Origin: Cudoniella acicularis
Taxonomy: Eukaryota; Ascomycota; Leotiomycetes; Helotiales; Helotiaceae
Assembly (NCBI GenBank): GCA_013054445.1
Contig: JAAMPI010000042.1
Location: 1 to 64,000 of the forward strand
Length of the DNA: 64,000 nucleotides
Reading direction: 5' to 3'
Positions within the stretch are counted from its first letter, which is position 1, and every line of letters starts with the position of its first letter. The translations under genes and the position numbers were made by a program. Of the stretch, positions 23,001 through 35,328 are shown in pieces. Under the pieces are notes generated by a model that saw nothing but the letters and a program-made list of their open reading frames with translations, was not told where the DNA came from and ran no database searches.

Positions 23001-23658
23001 AGGGCGAGTTACTGCCTGTCATCTTTGAATCATCCATAGATTGGCTGTCATTCTCAAGTTCCTTCCCAGGGACTCGGTTCGGGGATGGTGACCGCGAGGA
23101 GGTCATCCATGACTTGCGTGCAAATGTTGCAAACGACTCTGATACCGTCTTGGTTTTATTGTCCCGGGTCGGCTTGGGGATAGCAGGAACTGGAGGAGCA
23201 TCGCTTGGTGTTGTATTAGACGGCTCGGAGGGTGTCTGCCGTTCTGGGGAGCCCTTGACTCTTTGTATCCAGGACTTGGGACGCGCAACTAAAGACTTTC
23301 TCCTGCCAATTCTCTCCAGCTTCGGCCGCTCCTCCACCTTGTCCTTTGACAATCGATTGGCCGCATTTGGATCCCGCTTCTTCAATGCCTGGTTTTCTTT
23401 CTGGGATTCTCTCTGGCTCTTAGATGACGAGAGATCCGCAGACACGATCCTTTGCAGCTCCTTTTCTGACTTGTAGGGGGTTTCTAGGACTGGCAGGCAG
23501 CTAAAACTGGCTGATCGTGGAAAAGCGTCATTCTGCTGCGTCGGCGGTCGTTTGTAGTCGACAATGACCAGGTCCGGTATATTTGGGGAGGAATGCGAGC
23601 GAGGAAGGGCGGTATTCGTGTCGAAGGCCGTTGACATTGTCAACGTCGGGCCTTGCAT
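20004..23658 (-). CDS. DUF1765 / UPF0592 family protein (with an apparent +1 frameshift)
   Basis: Three exons, 23658-21750, 21697-21028 and 20980-20004, with introns of 52 and 47 bases, would give about 1184 residues. The first ~330 residues are Ser/Pro/Arg-rich and disordered. The conserved DUF1765 region follows, with NARNLFIQNLLSQMSFVVDK, FCGKAAAYAFFFVPGVAEVL, WYFWLDVCKKML and KTAWSHYLYLKKAAE. Fungal members are poorly characterised and have been annotated as membrane proteins. In exon 3 the frame shifts by one base at a run of seven A (plus-strand T at 20634-20640). Reading with six A gives SNKK-RWTFMGKMLPS, matching the recalled conserved KKRWSLLGKMLP-like motif, and stays open to the TGA at 20004. 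An assembly homopolymer error is the simplest explanation. Confidence 0.85.
20634..20640 (-). other. Frame-shifting A7 homopolymer in the DUF1765 gene
   Basis: Seven A on the coding strand; six are needed for a continuous frame. Confidence 0.7.
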
Positions 23659-26104
23659 GGCAGCTCGAGCTGCTGGGAAACGAGTGTGGTCTAGGAACTC
23701 ATGTTACTGTCGATAGTGTGGTGACTGCTAGACGTTCGGATCGTAGAGTCTGGAATCTGGAATCTGGAATTTAGAGTGCTCAGCGCGGTCGAGGTCGTGC
23801 CTGGCCAGCAGAGCAGAGCAGTATCAAGTTGAGGCTGAGGAGGCACAAAAGCCAATTCCTTGAAATGGGGCGTACTCCGTAGGGGGAGCGTTTCCAGGTT
23901 CTGAAACAGCACCGAGCGGGCATACAGTGATTGCGATTAGGTAGAGCCAGGCGCAGAGTCTGCAGATAGGCGCAAATTAATTTCCTGTATAGGGTACTTG
24001 TGGACTCGAGGCACCGTATGCCGCAGCGCGCACGACGATAATGCGATGCAGATGGCGGTTGCAGCAAGAAAACGAATGTGAGGGAGGGCGGTGCACGACA
24101 GCGATAGCGATAGCGAGAGACGAGAGACGAGAGACGAGAGACGTACTCGCGATCTCGAGGTTGGGATTGGGATTGGGAATTGGATTGGATTGGATTGGAT
24201 CAGATTGGGGTTGAATACAATCATCCAAGAAAAGGACTCAGGAGGGGCCATTCATAGGACCATAGGCTCATAGACCCATCATGGCCTGCCGCCTGCGAAT
24301 ACGATCTACTGCTGGGCAAAATCTGCAGGCTACGACGACGCCGATGAACTGCTTAGTGGCAGGACAGCCCCGTTTCTGGACAGGCCTCAGGGGCACTCGG
24401 GACTGGGCACTGGCTGAATAAAAGCGGCATTTGATACTTCTCCCATCTGAGCCTATCGAAATTGTGTTCACCGGTGTTTGGACGCCGAGCCTTCCGGATA
24501 GGAGTAGATGGATCTTGGGAAGTTGGGAGTTGGACGTCCGATGTGTTGTCGACATCAACGTCCGATGATGTTCTATGTTTAGGTTGGTGGCGGAAGTATC
24601 TAGCTATAGTAGCTAGGTACCGTAGGCGAATAGATATTAGATCTGGTGTAGGTGATTAAGTGCCAACTTTTTGCACTGTTTGCAGACATGCAATTGTTAA
24701 GTTGACCATTTTTATTGGACAGGACTCATCTTCAGATTGGGTTGACTTGGCTTGCTTGTGCGGCTTGTGCCATTCTATCTATCTATCCAGGCACCTGGGT
24801 AACCTCTTAGTTTGTTTTGCGACTTCATTAAGCTTGCCGGGATCTAGGCACATTTTCAATACAGTACTTCGTACCGAGAGCACTCGAATAGCAAGCCTCA
24901 TAAATTTAACCCCGACTCGAAACAGTGTACAAAGTTGTACCCGTCCGACAACGCATGCGATACCTTAATCACTCTCCTTTCAAATCCCCGAGCCCTTGCT
25001 TTTTACACCGAAATAACACTCTGCTGCATCAGACTGCATCGAAGTCTCCGCGAATTTTGCCTATTCCTGTTTTTCATGCCACCGACGCGCCGTCTCCAAT
25101 GGGGCGCAGTGTTCCAAAGTTCAGCTCACGTTCGATTTGTGAGGTTTGCGAAAAGGTCCCGAGTCTCAGGTGTGCTTTGCACTTTCTCAGCCTATATATT
25201 CGTACTGTCTTACTTTACTAATGCGGCCTTCGTTGTTCATCGCCGCCATAAGAGCCTTATGCCGCCGTCCAAAGAGGTTTGGCCTGGAAATTCGAGGAAT
25301 TATTGATGACGTCGGAAATGGTGTTCTTTTGCTCAGTATGAATTGTAATGCACAGCCAAGGTATTGTTTTGGATTTAAGATTTAGCAGATACAGTACATC
25401 TGGAGGCAGTCAATTATCCGGCCATGCGCGATGCAACCCTGAGGTGGTTAGGCAAGGTTACGAGTTAAGGAAAAAAAAACAGGATGTCCATGGATTCGAG
25501 GCCATCGGTCAGCACGTAGATAATTGACCTGCAGAACAGTGTTCCTGGTTCAGGGAACGGAAAAAAGCTTGGCATCAAAGGTCATGTCGGCAAAAGGGGT
25601 AGATTGCACAATATCCAGTAAGGTACCTCCAACAAGATGACTTTCAAATATGAGAAACCTTCGGTCCTCAACGGGAGCTTTCCCGCAACCATTGAAGTCA
25701 ACTCCTTCTAAAGCCGGCTGTTATAACATTGTAAATTGTGATCTGTGAATACAGTAAAGTGAGTCCAATCGAATGAGGTCATTATCAACCACCCGACGGC
25801 TAGTATGCCGATCCCGACTTCCGGTTACCGAGCCTTAGCGCCGGTGTAGCGCCGCTATTGTGCATCCGTGCTCACAACGGAAACGAACTGCCATCTGCAC
25901 TCCGTAATACCATAACTTCAGCCTTGTGCAACGTCCACCGATAGAACCGCATCAGCCTTTCACTCAGGCCTCTTCTTCTCCAATCAACTGGCTTCCTCTT
26001 GCTTTTATCAATCTGGCCCTGCTAGCCTTTTATTCAATCCTCCTTCTCCTATAGCAACTGGCTCCTCCTGCACTGTGGCACTTCTCGATTCACAACCCCG
26101 CACA
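23659..26104. other. Intergenic region between divergent DUF1765 and F-box genes
   Basis: About 2.4 kb containing the two promoters. A purine-rich microsatellite lies at 24.1-24.2 kb. No further gene is supported: frames at 24.9-25.4 kb are short, overlap each other and match nothing known. Confidence 0.5.
24101..24200. repeat. Compound microsatellite
   Basis: Adjacent short tandem arrays: GCGATA (two units plus a partial), CGAGAGA (four to five units), GGGATT (two to three units) and GGATT (four units). It lies about 450 bases upstream of the DUF1765 start codon. Confidence 0.85.
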
Positions 26105-28060
26105 ATGGATTCCCTTCCGACGGAAATATTGGGGATCATACTTTCCTGGGATGTCCGCCTATGTCGAGTTGAGAAGAACCTCGTGCTTCCTTTGCGGTTG
26201 GTGTGCAAAGCCTTCGATGCTGCATTGCGGCCATATATATTCAAAACTATCCAACTGGAATTCTCGCGGTTTTGCCACAATACTGCCCCATGCCTGGCAA
26301 GCTTGGCCAGAGTTGGGTATTTATGCGGTTCGATATATCTGGATATGATGGTGATCAGGGACGAAGGTGCGGCCAGACTTCCCCAGCTTCAGTTGCGAAT
26401 TGTGAAGCTCTCCTATTTGTGCTGGTTACCTGCGAATAATGGTGACGGAGGTGATTCGTTTCGAAGATACTAATACATCTTTACAGAAGAAATCAGTCGA
26501 CTTACGGATATATTCCAAGGGCTGGTAAAGAAAGTTCCTGAGATGATACCTCTTCTCCAGTCTCTGCGGAAGTACTGCATGAGCGAATCCACATTTGATG
26601 AAACAGATTTCCGTCGAACTGTCGAGGTACATCATATCACCTAGCCTTTGAAATCAACTTGCTAATACGAACAGAATGTGCTTGAACGCACTCCGTCAAT
26701 GCGTCGCCTGAAGATGAACCTACCATTTCAAGTCGTTGGAACTCCGGGCACGCCAGCTACCATCCTCCTAGCAACTACACTCGCATGTCTTGCAAATCGG
26801 GGTCAAGAGGATACCGCACTTCAAACCCTTGTTATCGACCACGTTTCCGATACGACCATCAACAATATTTGCAGAAATCCTGCTGATGTACAAAACTTTA
26901 TAAGAGTGTTCGAGGGATTGAAGAATTTGGTGTTATCAATCAAGAGACAAGAATCTCAAACTCCAGCCTTCAACAAGAATCTTTGGTTTCTGATTCGGAA
27001 AGCAACTAAGCTTGACAGTTTGTGCATGATTGGATGGAATGTCAGAAGGGATATTTCGACTCGCAGGCATCGATACGTCGTTCCATTAGATGATTGGAGG
27101 ATGAGATCTTTACCGTATCCGTTGGACGCCACTCAAGCCTTCACTAGCTTACGCTTTCTGGAGCTTAAAAGAGTTGATATCGATCCACACGAGTTAGTCG
27201 CACTCATCAAAGACTGCTCAGCGACGCTGAAGGAGTTGTACATCATTGAGGTTTATATTAAAGTGCATGGTGCGACGGATCTTGAAAACATTTCATTGTG
27301 GATCGGTCGTCCAGGTTCCCTAAAACCACCAGCCGCCTGTTGGGTAGCACAAGAGCTTCGTAACATGGAGAGCTTGGAACTTTCCGTTCTTCGTGCTACA
27401 GGCCTTGGATATGACGATTTTGAACCAGATCGGGCTTCGCTTCATCCAAACTACGACCTCAAAGATCATACGGGTCTTAAGAAGTCATTTGACCGCCGAT
27501 TTGTGGAAGCAGTCATGGAATGTGAAGATTTGCCTGCAGTCAGCCAGACGCGAATTGAAAACATTGCAGCAATTAATCTTTCAAACCAACCCGGATCCAG
27601 CACTATAGACTTGCAACCTGGGAAAAGCTTCATCGACATGTCTTCGACTGAGTCTATGGCTGCGCCCGACTCAACAGCAGCGGAACACAGCACGTCTTCA
27701 CCTGGTTCGGAGGATCTTAACTCCTCTCAACCATCCTCCATGAATTCCGACCCGGCGAAGCTGAGTCAATCATGTTCTCGTAGACAGTACAGCAAACTTA
27801 TGGAATATGATGCAGAGACATTTCAACGATACCACAATACCACATCACAATATAAACGTAGCATTGACGGGCACTTTTACAACCACAACGAGCAAGCATT
27901 GAAGGAGCTGCAGAATCTGATTAATGTTGCAGATCGGGGAATGACTCTTATTTCTGCAGAGATCGAGAGCTTTCGAACCATGCAACCCGATGCAAACACA
28001 GGCATCATGATGCCACCAGGCGCGCCGCCGCCGCCTTCTCCACCACCAGCAACAGGTTAG
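26105..28060 (+). CDS. F-box-like protein
   Basis: Three exons, 26105-26441, 26487-26626 and 26675-28060, with introns of 45 and 48 bases, give 620 residues. The N terminus (MDSLPTEILGIILSW, then LPLRLVCKAFDAALRPYIFK) is a fungal F-box-like helix set at about residues 3-50, which normally binds Skp1 in an SCF ubiquitin ligase. The middle has leucine-rich, LRR-like stretches (for example LETLYI-type segments around SLRFLELKRVDIDPHELVAL) that could hold the substrate. The C-terminal third is Ser-rich and ends in a proline run (PPPPSPPP). The start is the first ATG in frame with the F-box. Intron 1 contains a perfect ACTAATAC branch site. The target is unknown. Confidence 0.75.
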
Positions 28061-29519
28061 GACCATCTAGGCAATGAAGTGGAAGTAGTCGATAACACAG
28101 CTTGGATGATCATGGAGTTGGATTGAGGGTTCTGCATGATACAAATAGCCTCCTTTGCAGGACTCTCACTGGAGTAGATCCTGTCCCGTTTCAAGACTAC
28201 AAGTGCTGTGCTTTGGATGAGACGAATTTGGAAATGATTGATCAGTTAGGAACATATATTAATTAATGGTCTGCTTGAGCTGACAGGAAGTGCTTCGTAG
28301 TTGAAAAGCAACAAGGTTCTAAGGTAGTCTCACATTGTAGGCACAAAGCCAGACCGCAGCAGAGTAGAGTATAGTTCGTTGGGTGCAACCGTTGCCTCAT
28401 TGGTTTAGCGCGTGAGACGCACAGTTCAAACGGCCCAAATATCAAAACAACGTTGACATTCAATTACATAACCACGTTTGCCAACTAGATGAGGAAACAA
28501 GTGTTTGAAATTTTCTCTAGAGCTATCTAGGTGCTCAATAATTCCTTGCTAGCAGCCTGTCTGCCCAGGTGGGTATTTGACTTCTGTTACCTCATTCTGG
28601 TGCTTTCTAACCTGGCTAGGAAAGAACCCGCTCGTCGTCCCTTCTGTTCCGCTTCCGCTCCGTTCCCACCACCCAAAAAATACACACGCTCGTTTTTCCA
28701 ACTGCTCAATACTTGTAGCGCCTCGAATCTTGCCAAGGAGCTAGAATTCCCTTAGAGGCTACTCTGCGACGCCCACAAAGTCTCTTGCACGAACAGGACT
28801 ACGTTATCTCGACAGCACAATATTTCGATTCGATGCTTGTCGCCCGCCCCCCTATTTCTGGACAGCAGTCACTCATTCACCCTCACCCTCGACAAAAATA
28901 TCTTAGTCGGACTTGTCAGCACGGAAATCCAGCTTTCTATGTCAGCGACTAGGCAAGTCATACTCTGAAAAGTGAATGTGAGCTAGCCCATACTCCTACT
29001 CATGGTAGGATCTGGTCTTTATTGACTTTGAATAAAAGCTGAGGCTCCATGACGGAAAGACACCAAAGCAAAAAACGTAGCCTCCATCAACCCCGCGGCG
29101 CGTCTTCATCGGCAACAACCACCAAATCGGTTTAGATTGTTTATTTCTTTCAGACGTCCGATCTTAGGCATCCAGTGTCATGAATCAAAGGAACTGCGCG
29201 GCAGGTACTGGCCTTTTTTGAGAGATTCCAAGCGTAAGGTATGTGAGATCGTCGTTCACGATACAGGAGCTAATTCCAAATTGTAGACTCGAAATAGACC
29301 TCACCTTCCTTTTACAAATCTACATTTCAATCAACTACCCTTGGTCTGTCACCACGGGAAGATCTCAGCCGGTTATTATTCACTCCTTAGGCGACCTTTC
29401 AACTTCATGAATTGGCAACTTGCGTTCAGTGGTTCAATAGCTGAAGCGCCCATTCATCTTCACTTGATATTTCTCGCTGTCCCAAAGCCAGCATCAACTT
29501 ACAAGATCCATAGTTTACA
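28061..29519. other. Intergenic, no gene seen
   Basis: About 1.45 kb between the F-box and 2EXR genes, both on the plus strand. A tRNA-like fragment lies at 28394-28435 (see findings). The last few hundred bases are CT-rich and probably the 2EXR promoter and leader. Confidence 0.5.
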
Positions 29520-30371
29520 ATGGAAGATGAGGACTGCGATTTCGAAACCGTCATAGTCTACAATTCCGTATTTAGCGAGTACAATACTTTCGGTCTAGAC
29601 ACAGGAGCTCATCATCCGAAGCAAACCTATCTCGACAGATTTTTGCTCTTTCCAAAATTGCCAGTCGAGTTACGCTTGATGATCTGGAAGCTCGCTCTCC
29701 CAAACGGAACAAGAGATGATGGCGAGCGCTTTTTCAGCTTGAGGGCTCATCATTTTCACCACGTAAAGCCAGACCGCCATATGAAGATCATTTTCAGCAC
29801 TGGGGAGAAGGACATTTGCAGGCGGGCAGTCAACTATGCAGGTCACAGAGATGCAGAGATGCTCGTTGAGGAAGCAGTGAACGATGAAATGGACATGAGG
29901 AACGTCACCCTTCTAAAAGTCAGCCGGGAATCGCGAGGGGTGTTTCTGAAGAACTTCCCAAACTCCCTGTCTACAAAATGGGGAGGAAAGGCTTACTTCA
30001 ATGACAACACAACATTGCATCTGACGAACTTCGACTTCGAACTCAACAGGATTCTCGCCAGGGCCGTTGAAAGGGGCTATAAGCTTCCTGACTTCTCACA
30101 AATTCGAACCTTGGCAATTCGACAGCAAATCATAGCGCCGGCCTACGAAGATATACAAATTCTATTCATGTTCAGCGGTCTAACCACATTTACGTTTCAC
30201 AGCGCTGTGGCAAGCAAAATACCACATCCCGGTCCAGATGAGGGGGACGATCGTGCAGAATATGAGAAGGAGATCAAGGAGGATTTTAAAAGGATGAAGG
30301 CTCGATTGGTAGTGCACAAGACTGAAGTCAATCCAGCTTTTAGGATTCCGAAGTTCATGTGGCTGCCTTGA
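29520..30371 (+). CDS. 2EXR domain protein
   Basis: Intronless, 283 residues. The segment FLLFPKLPVELRLMIWKLAL PN (about residues 40-61) is the diagnostic start of the fungal 2EXR domain (F-LP-ELR--IW--ALP). It is followed by the second conserved part, LLKVSRESRGVFLKNF (about residues 130-145), and YFNDNTTLHLTNFDF. The domain is widespread in filamentous ascomycetes, F-box-like in appearance and of unknown function. The ATG at 29520 is the first in frame. The C-terminal part is basic and charged (EKEIKEDFKRMKARL). Family assignment is firm; function is not known. Confidence 0.85.
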   Translation: MEDEDCDFETVIVYNSVFSEYNTFGLDTGAHHPKQTYLDRFLLFPKLPVELRLMIWKLALPNGTRDDGERFFSLRAHHFHHVKPDRHMKIIFSTGEKDICRRAVNYAGHRDAEMLVEEAVNDEMDMRNVTLLKVSRESRGVFLKNFPNSLSTKWGGKAYFNDNTTLHLTNFDFELNRILARAVERGYKLPDFSQIRTLAIRQQIIAPAYEDIQILFMFSGLTTFTFHSAVASKIPHPGPDEGDDRAEYEKEIKEDFKRMKARLVVHKTEVNPAFRIPKFMWLP

Positions 30372-31440
30372 GTGATGGCATCACAAAAGCACTTTTCGTG
30401 CAGTCTTCTCGCGATTTATTGAAGATCATATAGGCTGTTAGCTGCTTGGAACCGACAGAGCCCGGCCAATTAGCAAGTAGCAATCATCAGGGTTGGACCT
30501 CATGAATTTGGGGCATTGGGGCAGCACAGTGCAGTGGCTTGAGAACCTCAGCAGAGCTGATTTGTAGGCGTCAGGGGAACCTTTCAACAGCGGGTTTTAT
30601 TTCCAAACATGTGTGTGGTATGAAGAAGTTGGGGAGAAGTCTTTTAGCGAGGCAGTGGAGGTTGCACAATTTTTTCACATGGAAATAGATGCATACTGAC
30701 GAGGAATGAGGCATAGTCCCTCAGACTCTCCCACATTCTCAGACTCTTAGTCATTTTCAACTGACCAATAAAGAGAATTAAATCAGCCAATCTTGCAATT
30801 CAGAAGTCAAGCCTGTACGCAGAAGAACGATGTGATATTAGAAAACTAATGTTTGTCTTAAAACAAGGAGCAATGACTAGATCTACGAGATTGGGATAAA
30901 CTGCTGAGATGGCGTGTGAAGAAGTGTGTGTTATTAGAATAGCTATCTGGAGCTTAGGCCGGGGCATTAATGGAACAGGTAAATAAACGAGAGGAAGGTA
31001 TGAGTACAAGAAGCTTTACAGCTCAGAATATAAGCATTCACCATTGCGAATTCTCACGGCACTTTCAAAGGCAGCCTTCATATCGTTATAAATCGAATAA
31101 TCAAGTAAAGAGCTAAGTGACCAATTAAAGAGTGTCACTATACAAGTGCTTCCAAAATATAAGGAAAAATGTCCCCAGCGATTTTTATTTTATCCTTCGA
31201 AATAACTGCTTATTAGAACTACTATGTCCATAACTATATAACGAGTGATCCCCCCTTTGGACCAAGTCCCGCTATATAGTTACTCTCGCTCTTCATCTGC
31301 AAGAATAAAATCCCCTTGTAAATTATACATGTACCTAGTAATCCTTTTGTTTAACCATCCACTCCGCCAAAATCTAATGCGCCGCCTAATGCAGTAAATT
31401 CCAGGGTATGCCCAAAATACAGAATATACATTCCATTTTT
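30372..31440. other. Convergent 3' region
   Basis: About 1.07 kb between the stop codons of the 2EXR and SulP genes. It holds both 3' untranslated regions. A stem of about 14 bases (TAACTATATA-CG-G arms at 31229-31243 and 31268-31283) is the only structure noticed. Confidence 0.5.
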
Positions 31441-34400
31441 TTATCCAGCAGTAGTCAAAACGTATGAAGTAATGGCGCTCATCCTCTCACTCGTAAGCTT
31501 CAAAGATATTCGTAGCATCTCTTGTGCGACGTCCGGGTCGGCTTTTTGCAGTTTCTCCCAGTTGTCTCGGTCCATGAGCCACGTCACGCAGTTACGTTCT
31601 GCTTGAACCGTGGCAGTGCGATCTGTTTCTGAGAAGAATGGAAGCTCCCCGCAGGTAGTACCCGCTACGATACTTTCGAAATATCTTCCTTGTGGGAGGT
31701 CATAATCTGCTCGAAGTATACCCTCTTCGAGGAGATAAAAGCCCTCGGCGGCTTCACCACAATGATATAAAACTGTGCCGGCGAGATACTCCTTCTTTTT
31801 GAAGAAAGGCACAACACGGAACCAGAAGTCTTCATTCTCCTTAGTCAGACCTTGAAAAGTTTGGAGAATAAGCCGTAGGGGTTCCTTGAAATTCAGATAC
31901 CTGGACTCTGCCGGGCTTTCATCGAGAGTAGTAGACGCTACCATTTGCAGGTGATTTCGTCGTGGCGAACTAAATTGAGCATCGACGGAATGTTGCGCGG
32001 GCGAGGATCCCCGATCAGGAACTTCCAGGTGGCTTGGTGCGTTTCGTCGTATCCGGGCTTCTTTGCTGGTATATAACGTCTTCAGCAGCTCATTCTCACA
32101 GCTCTCCAGAGCCGAATTGAGATCAGCAAATAACTTAACCTCATTGCCATCCTGACCAAGGCCAACATTGAACAACGTCATGCCCAATAGCCCTCCCGGA
32201 TTGACACCACTCATGACCAGAGTTACTCCCTTTTTACTAAATATCCTGTTCAGTCGATTGAATGCTTCTGCAGCAGAGTAGTCGATCCCAGTGACGTGAC
32301 AAAGATCCAAGACCAAAAAGCGAATCGGTCGTTCGTGAAATGCTTCATCGTCAATCAAGGCACGAAGGCGTTCCTCAACGCTAACAATAGTGCCAAAGAA
32401 AAGATACCCGGCTAACTTTGTGACGTGGACCTGCTCTCCTGCCTTCCGCAAATATCGATACTGTGTCTGGTTTCTTCGAACTGTAGAGCCAGCAATCTCC
32501 CCAGAGTATGAGGCACGGATTGCTGGGACTCTCGAGGTATAAACCACGAGAGAAACGAAAGCAAGGCCAATTCCGATGAAAATACCAATTACAAAATCAT
32601 AGATACCCATGACGAGCACGATCGTTATTACCTAGCTATGTTAGTTTCGAGTAGTGTGCAATGAATGTATACACATGACTTACAGTTAGGTATTCAAGTA
32701 ATTTGAGCTTCTTCCTAGGTTCCCAGACTGCTTCAAGGAACAACTCTAGTCCAAGAACAAAAATCAAGACTCCAACCATCATCACTGGGATGAATCCAAT
32801 GATAACGGGGCCTATAATGAGAATTCCCACAGTTAAGATGGCGAGCATGACACCTGGGACAAAAGGGGGTTAGCTTCCGCACATTATCTTGGATCAGGGG
32901 TAACAATATAGAGGAATACGCCATGCTCAACGATCCATGCTTTGAAAAACAGGCGATGAAGGAACTAGGAAATCCGAACAGCCTTACCAGCAACACGGCT
33001 ATCACCGCCGCTTCGGTAGAAGAGAACGCTATTGGCGTAGACCAGGTAGTTTTGTATGCTCCCTACGAAACCAGAGAGGGCATTTGATAAGCCATGTGCT
33101 ATCAACTCTCGGTCAAGGCTCAGGTTGTCTTCTCCAACACTAAAAGCCAAAGATGGAACATTAATTGGCACATGCAAAATACCAAAAAAAAGTAAGCGCA
33201 AACATTGCCGGTATAGTCTCTGCAATCGCGCCCCAATCAACTATTCTGAAATCTATAACTAGTTAGCTGATGTCGTGAATTTGAAATGAAACAATTGAAA
33301 TAATGACGATGCATAAGGCAGGGGGCACAATTATTTTCCGAACATACCATATAAAGTATAAAAATACCACCAAGGCTCCCCAGCTTCTGGACCGGCAAAG
33401 ATCCAGCCCGACTTGGTGAGGTTACCTAAGTCCAATTCGTCAAGGGAGAATACAAAGAAGTAGAAGATGGCGGGAATTGTTAAGATGTAGGCCGGCAGGA
33501 AGTATCTGTTGTTGATCTTCTGTTGCAAATGGTAGAGGATCAATGCCAAAGAGAATGGGATAATCCATAGAACCAAGGTATCTAGCTGGAACATTTTCCG
33601 AAGTGTGGCACCATCATAGTTGAGATTTCCATCTAAACGAGCAGACACCTCAAACCCTGTTGCAATTAAGAACCACCCGACTCCTCCAATGCAGCCGGTA
33701 AGAATGTGACGGGGAATAAAGCCAACGATATATCCGAAACGGAAAATTCCCATGAGGAAGAAGACAATTCCTGTAAGAACAGAGCTGATAGCGTAGGAGG
33801 TGATGGTAGTTGCGATGACGGCTTTAGGATTGTCCTCGCCAACCTTTGCCATGATTGTGAAAGCCATTTTGTGGAAGAAAGGTACTACTTCAATCTACAT
33901 CTAATTAGTGCTGCGTGCAAGGTTATTATAACAAGAACATACCATCTCCGACCCAATGCCTCCACGGAACCGGCTTCCTCCAAGGGAGTAGACCAATTGA
34001 GATATGATACAGCTGATGTAGAACATTGAGATACCCGCTGAACCGAGTTTCTCGAAAATAGGTTGCCCAAGCGGGAACAAAATCATCCCTGAAGCCACAT
34101 TATTAGTAACTTGCTACGGTGATACTATTACATTTACTCTGATGGGACAACTTGATAATAATTCAACTGGAATGCTCCTTCCAGGAGAGGTATTTCCAAT
34201 ATATGACGCAATGACTGGGGAGTTAAGCGAGTATTTCTTGAAGTACGTACCGTATGACAAGGCGTCTAAAATATTCAGAAGAAGGCCCAAGATAACCGCC
34301 GGTAAATAGCCAACAGGAGCAACCACGGCATTGTTCCAAATGGCCCTTTTATCCCAGCTCTTGGGATTGAGGGCAAGCCGGGCGGCATTTGCAGCCTTCT

Positions 34401-35328
34401 CCTTTGGCCATGATATTGCTTTCCAAAATTTTGGCCAGGATTTATTTCTTATAAGCTCTTGCCGCTCAAGATCCTGCTCTCCACGTATCCAATCCGGATG
34501 TGGGGGATGGGAAACTTGATTTTTCTTTAAAAGAGGGGTTCTTTCGTCTTCACACACACCGTCCGCTGTTATGATCAACCGTCGCGGCTCCACACTAGTT
34601 TCCGCGTGAATTCCATTTGGTAACAATTGACTTTCTCTAGCTTGTCCATTCAGCGGGGAGGCTTTGGGTAGAGATGCATCGGGAGGAGACCTCCGTAGCA
34701 TATTCGAAAGAGCAGAAGACGAGGAAGGCTTGTCAGGGAAAGGAACACCTTCAGGGGAGACGGGTTCTGAGACTTCATGTATGGTGCTCTGGCGTAAAGC
34801 TTCGGCTTCTCGATTCAAGGCCGATTCGCTATCAGATCCGCCAAAGTAGGATTCCAGTTGTGTTTGAACAGATCTGTGAGGTGGGGGAGAGGCGCTGTGC
34901 GCTGAGCCTCGGTCTGAAAGAGCGTACGAAGCAAGCTCTGCGGTATCTTCTCGAACGCTTCGGGCGAATTGTGCATTATCAATTGGAGCTTGCTTAGTAT
35001 TAGCTAACAGATACCAGAATCTAGGAATAGCAGAAGCCTTTTCGATAGCGAAAGCTTCTACTACAACGGAAACCCCCATGGAAGCCGACTTACCTAAAGC
35101 TCCTTGATAAGACAAATGTACCGAAGACCGTGTAGGTTCTCTGTGACTGGAGGCATTTGATGGGTTGAGGGGTATAGGTTGTGATTCATGATAGGCCCGG
35201 AAAGAGCCATAATTGGCATCTGAAGCGTTTGACATGGCATCCTGCGAATCTGTGGTACTAGGGATACCTCTGGGACTTGAATGCGAACTGGCAGACGGCG
35301 CTCGCAATCTGCGGGACGGCAGCGACAT
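31441..35328 (-). CDS. SulP-family anion carrier with STAS and cyclic-nucleotide-binding domains (apparent +1 frameshift)
   Basis: Seven exons: 35328-35094, 34988-34251, 34088-33943, 33894-33348, 33252-32988, 32853-32684 and 32631-31441, about 1096 residues. The N-terminal ~300 residues are Ser-rich and cytosolic. The SulP membrane domain follows ([89 protein letters not shown]). A STAS domain comes next (about residues 770-900, [20 protein letters not shown]), then a cNMP-binding fold (about 980-1070, [20 protein letters not shown]). This is the architecture of yeast YGR125W; the transported anion is not established. In exon 5 a run of eight T (plus-strand A 33184-33191) breaks the frame. 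Seven T give [20 protein letters not shown], which is continuous. Confidence 0.9.
33184..33191 (-). other. Frame-shifting T8 homopolymer in the SulP gene
   Basis: Eight T on the coding strand; seven are needed for the membrane domain to stay in frame. Confidence 0.75.

Noticed and set aside
22787..23476. 229-codon plus-strand frame
   Set aside because: Lies wholly antisense to the Ser/Arg-rich first exon of the DUF1765 gene; a composition shadow.
24925..25306. Overlapping 98- to 123-codon plus-strand frames
   Set aside because: Two frames over the same bases with hydrophobic, Cys-rich text but no homology or gene-like structure.
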